Source: Caenorhabditis elegans (Eukaryota; Nematoda; Chromadorea; Rhabditida; Rhabditidae). From it: a stretch of DNA of 64,000 nt. Position numbers and translations under genes: made by a program. The notes beneath the pieces are model-generated. The model searched no databases and was not told the DNA's origin. It was given only the letters and a program-made list of their open reading frames with translations. Location: contig NC_003284.9 of NCBI RefSeq assembly GCF_000002985.6, positions 16,430,001 to 16,494,000 of the forward strand. Reading direction: 5' to 3'. This document shows positions 33,401 to 44,989 of this stretch, in pieces; position 1 is the stretch's first letter, and each line of letters begins with the position of its first letter.

Positions 33401-36400
33401 CAACGTCATCACCGTGCGGGATGGTGTATCGATCTCATCTCCTGTATTAGGTTAGTGCGCGGCAAAAATAGCTTTGAAAAACTAAGTATGGCTAATTATT
33501 TTTTAATTTTTTTCTACTTCAGTTTATCGAGTTTTCGTTTTTTTTTTCTTTAATGGAGTAGAAAAATGATTGGTAAAACAAGATTTAGTGGTTTTCCGTG
33601 GAGAAAAAAAAATAAAAATTGATATGCTATAAGAAATTTCAAAAACCATGCAGGTGGCCTAAAATTAATTATTATGATTATATTTCTTACGGATGAAAAG
33701 CTTGAAGATTTAACGGAAATTTTCAAGCCAAATATCTTGAAAAAAAATCAAACTTATTTACACTGGTAAATTTTTATTTTATTATAGGATCAAAACTTGC
33801 TACTTATGTAGGTGGAAATATCCCAACAATAAATTTTTCTTCTGTTTAAAATGTTATTTTAGTCAGAACGTAAAGTTTAGCCTGCATTTTCAAGCTTAGT
33901 AAAAAACAAATTTTTAAGCTGAACATTGTAAAATGGTTACGGTAGTAATTTTTAAACTTAACAAATTTTAGGGTGCGGCTTCTATGTACCCAAAATTGGT
34001 ACTTGTGTAGTATACCTGGCCCAAAACTACTGACCGCAAATAAATTTCAAGTTTCGAGTAAACTATCATTTTAAATAGAAATTAATAGAAAACTTACAGG
34101 AAAACATTTTTGATATACTACACAAATTCGTTTTTTCATTTTGAAATTTTGGGTAACTTTTGGTCAAATAATGCCAAATTCACACTAACACTACTTCAGC
34201 TTTTTCAAAATATAACGTTTTTGAATGCAAAATCTAAAAAAAAAGACTTTTTTTTTTGCCTATTATTATTTGAAAATACATTTATATTTTGTAAATTCCA
34301 GTTTTATTTTTGGCTATTTAAGATAGAATATGCGGTGGAGACTCGTTGTTCCGAACCATTGCATCATCTGGCAATCGAATGCTCATCCAAGTGAGGTCGT
34401 CTACTCCAGCAGCTTCCCTACCATTTGCCACTTACTATGCAATTTGTGGCGGACCAATTTATGCCAATGAAGGGGTTATTCATGTGAGCAATTTTTTCGA
34501 TTGACAGGGAAAGTTCAAATAGTTTTTTATGCTGCAGAGCCCGAAGTATCCGGAGTCCTACCCACCAAACAGCGACTGTCAGTGGACAATTCATGTGGAT
34601 GAGAATAGCCAAGTAGCCATTGAATTTGTATATTTTCACGTAAGTGTTGAGGACTTCCTCAAATGTGATTGTGAACAATAATCTTAAAAATATCTTGAAA
34701 ATTTCAGTTGGAGCAACACAAAGAATGTATATATGACCGGTTGATCTTAACCGAAGGAATATCGAAAAATTCGAAAAAAGACGGCAAGGAAATGAGTGAA
34801 ACATTTTGCGGTCTTATTGAAAAGAAAACCATTGTGAGCAAGACTAATCAAATTTCATTGAGGTAAGTGTAATATTTTGGCCCAAATTTTTTTTCAAATT
34901 TTTATGTTTTTTTTTACAAACTTTGGTAGGGAATTTACAAAAGCTGGATAGAACTATGATGCTGATAGAACCAAGTTTTATCTAAGTTTACATATATCAA
35001 ACTTTGGCAACAAGTTGGGGCTAAATACCAAAAAGTTACAATTTCCAACTTTCCAATGATGGATGAAGATAGATCGTACAATAGATAAACATTTCCGATA
35101 ACTTAATTGCTGCGAAATTTTAAACTTATAGTGGCATGACGGTTATGTTCACCCACCTATTTCAAAGTTGTTGGTTTTCAATGTGTTTAAAGTTCTTTGA
35201 AAGATATAAGATGGGTATACTTTATACCTTCACATACCTTTATTTGGATGTTACTTATTTTTTAACAAAAAATTATTTAAAATACAACCAAGTCTGCAGA
35301 GTTGAAAAAAGAGTTTCTTGCATAATTTATTGATTTCCTGTAAAGTTTTGCCCAATTATTATGTCGTTCTGATATAATATAATTTTCTATACGATTTCGC
35401 TTAATTTATGTTTCTTCAAGTTGCAAATGTAGACATATTCTAGAAAATGGAGTAAGCTGGTAGGCTTTTTTCAAACCAAACAATGCAATTTGAGCCATAT
35501 TGCTCCTAATTGGATCCTTAATCTTATCCCTCCTTTTTAAGATTTGCCATTTTTGCAGATTCTTCTCTGACAACTCTGTTCAAAAAACAGGCTTTGAATT
35601 ACGCTTCACGAAAGAGCTGAACGAGTGCGCCACGGACAAGAACATCTGCCATCATTATTGTGTGAACACTGTTGGTGAGTCGCCGGGGGTCATTTATCTT
35701 TTTCGAAGCGAATCGGATCGAAAAAAATAGGGGAACTGATTTTCCAACAGCTGTTTCATTGGTGGAAGGATTTCATAGTGTACGTGTACCATAAGGCATC
35801 TGCTGTTTCTGACATGTTTTTTGTCCAGAGTTGCAGGGGTTTTTTGCTGTTTTTTTCTGGAAGTTTTTTCCAAATCTGCAGAAATTTATTTCCGTTTGCA
35901 AACAAAAATTTGAAATGCGCATGTGTCCTAGGAGATTCTCAGAACTTGAAAATGTAAATTGAAAAAAAAAAGAAAACCGTTAATCTTATTCAAAATTAGA
36001 CATCTCAAGCTTCGTTGGAGAACTGCAGGGCTTAATCTTATCAGACAGTTAGTGTTAGTGCTCAACGCGATTTAGGACAGGATTGATGCGCGCATCAGGA
36101 AAACAAAAAACATTTGTTAATTGCGCAGCCGACATCAATAGAGGTTCGAGGCAACCCACTGGCGCCTTAGAACATGCGTTCAAAGTTTTTATTTTCAGAA
36201 CATGTGGGCTAGTGGTACAGTTGGGTATTTGAGTTGAATTTCTGTAGCAGCCAGTCGGAGAAAACGCTAAAAATATTTTTTTGCGTTTTACAATATAGGG
36301 TTTTAAAAGTTTCTCAAAATTTTACATTCAGGAGGATTCAAGTGTGCTTGCCGAGTTGGGTACAGCCTATCCAGCAATGGATTTTCTTGCGATAGTACCT

Positions 36401-39400
36401 GTGGAGGATACCTAAAAGCGTCAAACGGCTCCATTTCATCTCCGAACTTTCCGGAAATGTATCCGAACTCTAAAACTTGTATTTGGGAAATTGAAGCTCC
36501 GGATGGTTATCATATTTTCTTGAACTTCACCAAATTCAACGTGGAAGGCATGAAAACTGAATGTGCATACGACTACGTAAAGATTGGAGACAGTGAGAAG
36601 CTATGCGGAGAGTACCGTAAGAAATTTCAATTTAGGTTTTTCAAGTTACGCTCAAAAAAATTCAGATGAAGCATTGCTCTTTACCACACCTCGCAACAGG
36701 GTTCGCATCGAGTTCAGCTCAGATTCATCCGTTGAGCGTGATGGATTTTTTGCGAATTTCATAGCGGACTTTGATGAATGTCAGAACGATAACGCTGGAT
36801 GTGAACATACTTGCCAGAATCGACTTGGTAAATGATTAATTGATTTTTTGGATTCTCGATTATTGATGGGAGTTTGCAGGGTCATACGTATGCACATGCA
36901 ATCCGGGGTACATCTTGGCCGAAGACAAACACAATTGTAAAGAAGGGAGCTGTTTCTTTGAGGTTAATGCACCAGCAGGTAATTGTTAAATGATTTACCA
37001 TGAAAAATGTATTTCAAAAATGTATACATCATTAGTTAAGGACGTTTATGCACAGATAGCAAAAATTCGACATTTTGTCTGAATATCATGTTCCGACATG
37101 CACCGGGTTTCTGACCATAATTATCACTTACAACTTTGATTTTCGGATTTTCTCCAAATATTTCCCCCAATGCGATTATGTCTAAATCTTTAGAGGTGAA
37201 GTAGCGCCAGTGGGAAAGTTGTTAAAAACCACTCCTTTGGTCTCAAAATGACAAAATATCATGATAAAACTTTTCAAAAAAGTTTTGAAAATTTTTTATT
37301 TACTGTCAAAAAGTGGCAATTACTCAGTTTTTGCCACTTATAATTTTGGAAGTCGACCAAAAACAAATTTGTTTTTCTACATTTTTTATTTTTTAATTTT
37401 GTTTTAATTATTTGTATTAAAACATTGTAGGGGTCGAAGCATGCGACATTTCTTTAAATTTCCTCAAAAGCTCGTATTTTTCAAAATTTTGACAATTTGC
37501 TAAAACTTTGACCGGAAATATGAAAAATCTTAATTTTTTTGGAGTGTTTTATTATGATATTTGATTGTTTTGAATCATTATAAGTGCATTTAGACAAAAT
37601 CCCCACTGGCGCTACTCCACCTTTAATAGTTAAAAAAAATTTGCCGCCATCGAAATAAAGAAGAAAAATTTAGAACAAGATACCAAATTAAATTTTCTAT
37701 CTTCAAGTCATACAGTGAAACAATACAGTTTTCTTCGAGTCACCATGCCAACGAAATAATCTATGAGTCAATTCGTCGTTTTAATTCCAAAACATGTGAA
37801 AATTTTTACCGCCCATTCGAATTGAGGTATTTAAGAGTTGGGGGAAAATTTTTTAGCATAAAATTTTTATTTTAAAAGTCTTCAACTTTCACTAAGCAGG
37901 CCAAAATTTATTACCAAACTCAAAAAAATATTTCAATCTTTTCCTGAAAAATGTCTAGACATTCCGATTTTCAGGTGATATCAATTCTCCAAACTACCCG
38001 AATGACTATCCAAAAGGTCAGAACTGCTCTTGGCATTTTGTCACCACTCCAGGTCATCGTCTGATGCTGGTATGTAATACAACCATGATTTTCCAATTTC
38101 ACTTTCCAAATTTCAGACATTTTCTAGTTTTCAAGTTGAAGAACATGCTCAATGCAAATACGATGCTGTGTCCGTATATGACGGCGGAGATGGATCAGCA
38201 CAGCTAGCCGGTTGGTCTTTTTCTGTAATTTTTGCCACTTTTTTGCAGAAAAAATTATTTTAAAAACTTGAACCCGCCCTCTCACTTTCCCATCTAAGCA
38301 ATCATGTTTCACAGGCGTGTTCTGCGGCCTGGCTCCACCCCCACTCCTTCTATCGTCCTCCAACGAGCTCTATCTCACTTTTTCGTCGGACGCGTCGGTC
38401 TCTAGACGAGGCTTTCAGGCTCATTACACTTCTTGTGAGTTCTTGTCTGATGCGTTTTGTTGTGATTCTTTTAGTGAACATAAAACAAAGTGATGCTATG
38501 AGCTAATAATTGTAGTATGCGGAGGTCGTCTAACAGCTGAATCAACGCCTGGGCACATCTACTCGCATGCGACGTTCAGTGATAGCAAATACGGGAAAAA
38601 TCAAGTAAGTTCTAGAGGAATTTTTGATAAGAATTTAGCGATATCACGTGGTGTCAGAGTGTCTCATTTCGGCTTGATCTACATAGATCTACAAAAAATG
38701 CGGAAGAGGAGACGCAGTTTTCTCCACTGATTTCGCATGGTTAAGAGCGTGCTCACGACACACCTTTTTTGGCGAAAATGCTCCCACATTTTTTGTAGAT
38801 CAACCCATAATGGGACAGCCAGGCACCATGTGCAACATCTGAAATGCAGACTATTTCTCTATAAACCAGCAAATATGTATGGTAAAGCAGCTGCTAGATT
38901 TTAGGCTAGATTTTGAATAATTTTCTAAAACACGTGGTGAGTCCTCAATTGCAATGTTTAACAATAACAGCTGAACTTACAAGAGTAGCTACAAAATCGA
39001 ATGAGTATAATTCGCCGATGTGTGTGTGTGAAAGAAGTGCGAGAGGTAGTTATTTGAAGCGGCCGACACGTGCGGGGTTCCGCAGCTTAGCATGAAATGA
39101 TTAGCTTGGTGTGTGGGCAACGTAGTGCAAAGAGGTAGTTGTTTGGAAGCGGCCGAAACGTTCGGAGGTCCGCGCCTTACTATTCATGCGGCGTGGGTGA
39201 CGCCGTGAGGCCAGCACGGCGACCTCATGGGAGCCCTACTTTATATATTGTAAATGATTTTGCGGTCTATGCGAAGATGACAAGTTGGACAATTTTTCGA
39301 ATTTAGCTCCTACTTTTGAAAATTTGGTTCCCCATTAAACACTCGTAAACAGTTTTTTCACATCTTTCCAATACTGGAATTTAAGTCTGCATTCGGCAAA

Positions 39401-41150
39401 CGAAACGGGGAAAATTTGACTTGAAGGTTTGGCTTCTTCTGTCTTCGGTCAGGTGGGATGGGGTGAAAAATCATAACATTTCATGTTTTTATTTGATATT
39501 TCATTTTTTCCAATATAAACATAGGATATTTGCATATAAAAACTGATTCAAAATCATGCGCCGAGCATTCGAAAATCATCTGTTTCACCTTGCTCTTTTG
39601 CAGAGAGAACGAGAAAAAAATCTTCTTTCAAATCCTGTTACATTTTTGTATTAGACGGAGGGCCCTCTAAGAATGCGTTCGCCGTATTCAAAAAAACCAG
39701 GGTTTCTCATTATTCAAATAAGGAAAATCTCATTTTTTCACCCTTTCCCGCTTGATCCGCTTTCACTTCATTTTTCAATTTCCTACTGTAGTCTCCGTTT
39801 TTTGAATATCACTTTTTGAGTATGACGTGTGGCTAGGGGGCTCATCTAGCATTTTTTTGACGATGCTTGAATTCAGGTTCACAGCTTAACTCAGATATAG
39901 CTTCTCAGATTGTGAGAGTTTATGTGCCCGAGGCGGCGCTTGAAATAATGCACGAATGTGCGAGTATTAGGCAACCGGAAAGTTTGCCGCGCAAAAGCTC
40001 GGCGACAGAGCCCACCCGCCCTCTGGGAGCCGAGACAAAGAACATTTTGAGGACTACGGTATCTCTCCTGTTTCTACTAGATATATTTCTTTGACGTAGG
40101 TGACTCTTGCTTTATTTTTGGATGTGTATAAAACCATGGAAATCTAATTCAAGCATCACTTTTACGACCTGCAAATCTTGCAAGAGGGAAAAACATTTCA
40201 TGTTTTGACGTTTTCCTTTTTTTTCAATTCATTCTGCTAGAGCAATAAATTTTCAGGACTGCTCATGGATTGTCAGAGCAAAATCGCCGGGACGTGGCGT
40301 GCGGATTCAGTTCTCAACTTTCAACATTGAATCTGAGGAGGGATGTCAGTATGACTATATTGAGGTGAGTTACGCGAAAAAAAAGTGAGACCGTTTCGCG
40401 TGGTCCGACGTCTGCCTGGTTTTGCCTCCGCACTATCAAAAAATACTCTTGTATAATATTTAACTAAATATTAAAAAGATAACCCGGCATTTGTCGGTCC
40501 ATACGTATCAGTAACCCATTCAATTTTAAGCGCAAGTCATTTAACGCTAAGAAAGTAACATTTAAAATGACTACTCTCACAATTGACCCCCCCCTGCGAA
40601 TCTCAGAACGAATTTCAGAAAGTATGACTAATTCACATGATTTTATTTCCAATCTCTCGCATTCTATAATATATTTTCCTGCAGTTTTCGATCATAAAAA
40701 TTACAGTAGATTTCAAACACTCCCACTCTCTAAGAATGCAGGTGATTTTTTTTTTCAGTGCCTCGAATGCATATGTATATAATTTTTCCAACTTACTAGG
40801 GAAACATAGAGCAACAAAGCGCGTTTGTTCTGTTGATTCATACTTTTCCTAGATTTACGATGGACCTGAAGCTACATTGGAGCGCCTTGTTGGCAGGTTT
40901 TGTGGTGATACTAGTCCGGAAGTTATAACTAGCACAGGTATGAATTTGTTATTTTAATGAGTTTTTTATAAACCAACTTGTTTCAGGTCCTGAGCTCCTG
41001 CTTATCATGCATACGGACAATGCTGAGGAAGAAAAAGGTTTTGTTGCGGAGTATCGAGAAGCTCCGAGATCAAGCTCGACGAAACGAACTTTTGTCTCAA
41101 AGACACGTCACAGCCCATTAGAAGAGCCAATACATGATCGGAATGAATGA
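27459..41150 (+). CDS. nas-39: Tolloid/BMP-1-type astacin metalloprotease
   Basis: Exons: 27459..27672, 28566..28686, 31174..31352, 31664..31737, 31783..31855, 31960..32040, 32088..32201, 33355..33450, 34323..34483, 34538..34639, 34708..34862, 35559..35674, 36332..36616, 36666..36827, 36880..36978, 37975..38069, 38117..38210, 38315..38434, 38516..38604, 40257..40364, 40853..40937, 40987..41150; 928 residues, phases all agree. A hydrophobic N-terminal segment (8-28) acts as signal or anchor. A short propeptide follows (SGD may be the aspartate switch). The astacin domain is about 55-248, with [13 protein letters not shown] at 141-153 (zinc ligands H141, H145, H151) and Met-turn SIMHY at 196-200. 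Then CUB1, CUB2, EGF (~480-518), CUB3, EGF (~633-671), CUB4 and CUB5: the BMP-1/tolloid order. Such enzymes cleave procollagens and BMP antagonists outside the cell. Symbol from memory. The first ATG in frame is 27459; an upstream coding exon cannot be excluded. Confidence 0.93.
28181..28421. mobile_element. GC-rich palindromic MITE, copy 2
   Basis: In nas-39 intron 1. gacttccatgtgggtgcc at the left mirrors ggcgccgctttcaaatggaagcc at the right. The interior contains ggcgcggaaccccgaaagtg and gtcggctgcttcc. The reverse complement matches about 39120-39237. Much more GC-rich than its surroundings. Confidence 0.65.
29007..29901. mobile_element. 895-bp fold-back with mariner-like ends
   Basis: TTAGGTCTCCAAATAAGTTC at 29007 is repeated inverted at the right end, and the two arms match over roughly 300-400 bp each (caaagcaaaatccgcacaca and gttgataacataaattccca are present in both). 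TA flanks both ends (29005-29006, 29902-29903), the Tc1/mariner target. No transposase remains, so it is a non-autonomous palindromic element. It lies in nas-39 intron 2. Confidence 0.8.
29998..30067. repeat. Three tandem copies of a 23-bp unit
   Basis: The unit tttacagctgcacactttgtgca is repeated three times without visible differences. Each unit holds a CAGCTG E box and the palindrome tgcacactttgtgca. It is in nas-39 intron 2. Confidence 0.85.
30796..30995. mobile_element. 200-bp MITE with ~80-bp terminal inverted repeats
   Basis: tattatcaaaaaactacgat at the left mirrors the right end, and pairing continues through cgcacaaatttctcataatt and toward gactccgccccc/ggggaggagtc. It is in nas-39 intron 2. 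The open frame across it is an artefact. Confidence 0.75.
31477..31549 (+). tRNA. tRNA-Arg (UCG)
   Basis: A 73-nt cloverleaf. Acceptor stem GGCCGCG/CGTGGTC (two G-U pairs) with discriminator G. A box TGGCCTAATGG and B box GGTTCGATCCC are present. The anticodon loop CTTCGAA has anticodon TCG, which reads the Arg codon CGA. A T6 terminator starts 3 bp downstream. It lies inside intron 3 of nas-39 on the same strand. Intact and probably active. Confidence 0.95.
32202..33354. other. nas-39 intron 7, with a GC-richer island
   Basis: The intron is AT-rich except for about 32830-33090, where ccggtctccgccgccggag and a TTATCTG lie close together. An open frame at 32668-33036 has no recognisable protein features. 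The island could be an internal regulatory element or a repeat, and nothing specific is identified. Confidence 0.35.
37189..37628. mobile_element. Palindromic MITE (GGTGGAGTAGCGCCAGTGGG ends)
   Basis: agaggtgaagtagcgccagt at the left is mirrored by ccccactggcgctactccac plus ctttaa at the right, and the arms continue with AT-rich pairing. It sits in nas-39 intron 15 and has TTTAA-type flanks, as in the elements near 26386 and 61784. Confidence 0.7.
38645..38832. mobile_element. Palindromic MITE (GTGGTGTCAGAGTG family), copy 2
   Basis: cacgtggtgtcagagtgtct at the left mirrors ggcaccatgtg at the right. Inner arms are gatctacaaaaaatgcgg and ccacattttttgtagatc. It is in nas-39 intron 19. Confidence 0.8.
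39030..39237. mobile_element. GC-rich palindromic MITE, copy 3, internally duplicated
   Basis: Related to the reverse complement of 28181-28421: caacgtagtgcaaagaggta, then ttggaagcggccgaaacgtt, then ggaggtccgcgcc. The segment gaggtagttatttgaagcgg plus ccgacacgtgcggggttccg occurs once just upstream as well, so part is duplicated. The left boundary is uncertain. It is in nas-39 intron 19. Confidence 0.55.
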
Positions 41151-41326
41151 CGTTGCAACACTTTTATTTTTCATTATACATTTTCCCCCCGCCTTCACTT
41201 CTATTTTTCTTTCCGTTCTTTTTTGGTATTTGTTGTCTCATTTATTCGGTTTTTGCCGTCCGCCTCCTCATCGTTTGCCTCGTGCTCAATTCTCAATTTT
41301 CAAGATTCTTCGAAATCCTAAATGAA

Positions 41327-41336
41327 TGTGTTTTAG
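41327..41336 (+). promoter_or_regulatory. Candidate trans-splice acceptor between nas-39 and the PI-PLC gene
   Basis: tgtgttttag followed by gtaacacc, 35 bp before the ATG at 41372 and 186 bp after the nas-39 stop. The gap between the two genes is U-rich and has AATGAA variants but no AATAAA. The distance fits C. elegans operons, where an SL2-accepting site follows the upstream polyA site. Confidence 0.45.
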
Positions 41337-41371
41337 GTAACACCACCAGCCACCCACCAAACAATTAAGCC

Positions 41372-44359
41372 ATGTCGGATTGGATGGGAAGATTGCCATC
41401 GTCGATCAGAGAGAAGCCATTGTGCAGCATTTGCATTCCAGGTAAGAAAATTCAATCTACATGTAATTTCTGTAATTTCTAAATTTTCATTCATCAACAA
41501 ATTTTACTTTATAACTTATCGTGTATTTTTATTTAAACTCCATTTTTTTTTTAAATTTTCAACGATCTGATTTGATACTGTCCGTTTTTCCACAATTTGA
41601 AATGGAAAGTGTTTTTATTTTTATAAATATCAACTTTGAGCCCTTAATTGATATTTGCATCAAACAAATTTCGAACGCCAAATCGGAATCCGTTTTTCAG
41701 GATCCCATGACAGCGGAGCTTATTGGTTCAATCTACGTATGGGCTATGCTCACGATCAGTCATTTCTCCGATATGTACGCAATTTCCGGTGTAACTTTGT
41801 GAAACGGATTGTTGAACGATGGGGCTTGACACAATCGTTAGTGACATTTTTTGTTGTGCATAAAATTTTATATTGTGCTCAGAAAGCAAAAACCCTCAAT
41901 ATTTTATAGGCTACCAATCGACGAGCAGCTGCAAATTGGTGTCCGGTTCTTCGATATTCGACTTGAGCTGGCGTTGGACATCAATGCATCTGCGGTAATT
42001 ATTAGACTAGTGTAGAAGTGTTGATGTTGAAACAGCGTCACTCCCTTGCATCAGTTTCATTTTTTTTAATATTGATCATTATTGTACCCAGATTATCAGT
42101 TAGCTATCAACAGTTTTATTTGCTTTGCAGCGGCAGAATCTGGCGCAGGATCCGGACGATTCTTCAAGAAAGGTAGACCATCTAACACCAAACACCATTT
42201 AACACAACCCCACTTCACACAATTATATATTGTTTTGTGCTTCGTTTTCGGCATCTGCAACTATCAAGAAAGCTTTCCTCCATGTTCATTTAATTTAACT
42301 GACGAATAACTACATTAAAATGAGCTACAGTTGTTTCAGAGTTGCTTCATTGTTCATGGACTCTACTCGATCGACTGTCTCAAACTAGCGCATCAGATGG
42401 TGGATTTCCTAGTGGCTCACAAAGAAGAGGTGAACAATTTCAGAATTGAAAAGCGTGTAAAAAAAGCGCGTAACACGCACTTTTAATCGGAGCACCTAAA
42501 ATTTTTTTTTATTTTGAATCAATGAATTAATGTAAGGCCGTTTCGCAACATTGCATTGTCGCAGAAAAGGCGGAAACTTTAGTTTGGTTTTTAGAGTAAT
42601 TTAAGGTCCTTGAAATTTGTGAAAAATTAACTGAAAAACTTTCAGATTGACTTGCCGTTCAATTATTTATAGGGACCAAGTTAGATATAGTGGGAATGAT
42701 TTCCTTTATGCGGTCAGGTTCAGACCATTGTATTAGAGATTTAAGCGTTCATAGATAAGCCTAAAGCTTATTTTGAATCTCATTTTCTTAGGATTCTCAG
42801 TCTCTCGATAATATGCTTAATCTTTTAGGCTCTTTACTTTAGGTTTCTGATATCAGACCAAACCTTGTAGGTTTAAACGTGGGCGAGCAAAAAGTGCTGT
42901 TATCATCCACGAAACAAATTCTTACAATCGGTGACAGTTGCTTTCCCTTACAACCCAAAATTTCCAATTTTCAGGTTCTGATTCTCAATGTCAGTCACAT
43001 CTATCGTATGACCGAATACGACTTCCGACGATTCTTCCTCCATCCCTTCTCAAGCATCGCCGAGCGATGTGGTATTTCTCTGTGCCCGACTGACGTCGAT
43101 CTCCGTATTGTAACGCTCGACGAGCTTATTGAAAAAGAGTTTCGGTAAGTGAAAAGTTTGCGGTTGTATCTCCATACAAGTGCATTGCAGAATAATAGTC
43201 GTGGGACCGTCAGATCAAGACATGGATGGATGCTGTTTCCGATCTGCTGCGCTACAAAATAAATGGCCACGGAAAAATAACACATCCGATCTACTTGTCT
43301 ATCTTCAAGCTCAGATACATGCTCCAGTGACTCCAGGGCTCCGTGTGTTGCAAGGTGTTATTACACCAGAATTGTCTGATATTGTATGTTCACATTTTTT
43401 TGGGGAAAACAAGTTTAAAAAAGTTTTTATTTCAGTTCCGAAATCTACGGAGTTCATTGAAAAAAACGTTTTCCTTACCAATGCGAGGATTGCTGAAAGA
43501 GTGGCTTCAGCGGCTGGACGATGAGGAAATCGGAAATTTGAACATTCTGATCTCCGACCAGGTTGATACCGAATTCTGCCGCTTGGTGTATTATCTGAAC
43601 ATTAATGAGTATCCAGAACATAAACTGGACAGTTATTCTGTGAATCCATACCTGGAAAATAAACCTAGAGCTCTCAAGACCAAAAACTGGGATGCTGAAA
43701 TCACTTACCCGACCCCGCCAGAATCCGACAAGAAAGAAAGGAGTGTGTTGAACGAGCCCCTGGAAGATGGAGAAAACGAGCCGGAATTTTTAATTGAAGA
43801 AATTTTTGACGAATTCGAAGTTCCCGTTTCTTCAATTCCCCCGAAGAAACCAATCCGTACAAGCGTCATGGTTCAACAAGTGGAAATGGTTTTAGACGAA
43901 AGTACATCTTCCGAAGACACCTCTTTAATTCTCCCAAGATCCCCAATTCCGCCACCAAAACCCAAAAGATTTTCGCAACGAATTCCTCTGGTGATGGAGG
44001 TTCAGCAGATTCCAGATGATGATTTTCCATACTCAGATGCACCTTGCGTCCCATTCTCCAGAAGCAGTGACACTCCCGTTCGGATTGCTCTACCAGTTAC
44101 TGAGGAAGAGCTACGATTGGCTGCTCTTGGGGAATATCCTCGTTATGGATCGCAGAGATCACAGAGATCACAGCTTTCCCCAAGGATTGAAGAGAAGAAA
44201 GACGATAATTTGAATGGAGTTGAGGAGAAGGACGGGTCTGATGATGATGAAGCTCCGCTCATATCTCATGAAGTTGAAAGTATGGTTGAAGACTTGATTA
44301 TCAATTCAACAATTGATGCGATGGATAATCTAGCTGATCGATTCAAAAGTCATGAATAG
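41372..44359 (+). CDS. PI-PLC X-domain protein (PLCXD family) with long acidic tail
   Basis: Exons 41372..41441, 41701..41836, 41910..41994, 42131..42172, 42340..42429, 42975..43144, 43191..43383 and 43436..44359 give 569 residues, phases consistent. Residues 1 to about 325 resemble stand-alone PI-PLC X domains: GSHDSGAYWF with catalytic His26, GVRFFDIRLEL at 79-89, and the second catalytic His117 in FIVHGLY. No PH, C2, Y domain or signal peptide is present. These enzymes cleave phosphoinositide-type lipids; the natural substrate of animal PLCXDs is poorly defined. Residues ~335-569, all in the last exon, are low-complexity, acidic and proline-rich, with a possible SH3 ligand (PIPPPKPKRF) and a repeated RSQ run. 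Such a tail is unusual for the family, where proteins are often about 300-350 aa. It starts 221 bp after the nas-39 stop. Confidence 0.9.
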
Positions 44360-44979
44360 AATTTAAATACCACGTAGTTGATTTTTAATCATTCAATTAT
44401 GTATCTAACTTCAAGTGTCCAACATTTTTCCAAATTATTTTTGCACAACCTTTGAAATCATCATTAATCATATAACAAACCCAAACTCTCATTTCCTTGT
44501 GATAATTATTTGTAACATTCCAAAAGTCTTCCCCGCTTTTTTGGCTTTTGCCGTGTACCATTTTAACACATTTTATTATCCACATAGCTATTTTCTTGCT
44601 TCCTTCTATTCACGTCAATGATGTGCTTGTACTGCCACAGGAGATACTTCATTCCAAACTTTTCTAAAACATAATTTTCCATTTCTTTTTTCTTTTAAAA
44701 AATTCTACACATTCCGAAAATTTCTTCAAAAGTTATTCAAGTTTTTTACCTGCTTTTTCTTTCATATTAGAGTAACATTCAATGGTTGAGTAGTGTTAGC
44801 TTGGTGCATCGACGATTTGATTTTTATGGTTGTATTGATTCAATTTATTATAACTCCCCGGGCCCCCAGCTTTGAAGGTAGTCTACGTAGTTTCACTTTA
44901 TGTATAAAACGATGAATTCTAAATTTCCCAATTATATTATGCAGTGCAATTGTTCTTGATGTTGTACAAAATGTGACCA

Positions 44980-44985
44980 AATAAA
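44980..44985 (+). terminator. Candidate polyadenylation signal of the PI-PLC X gene
   Basis: AATAAA about 620 bp after the stop codon, the first canonical hexamer noticed in the 3' flank. Confidence 0.4.
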
Positions 44986-44989
44986 TTTA

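Noticed and set aside
39867..40094. 75-codon frame in nas-39 intron 19
   Set aside because: No homology or splice support, and it would interrupt CUB5 of the protease. Probably repeat DNA.
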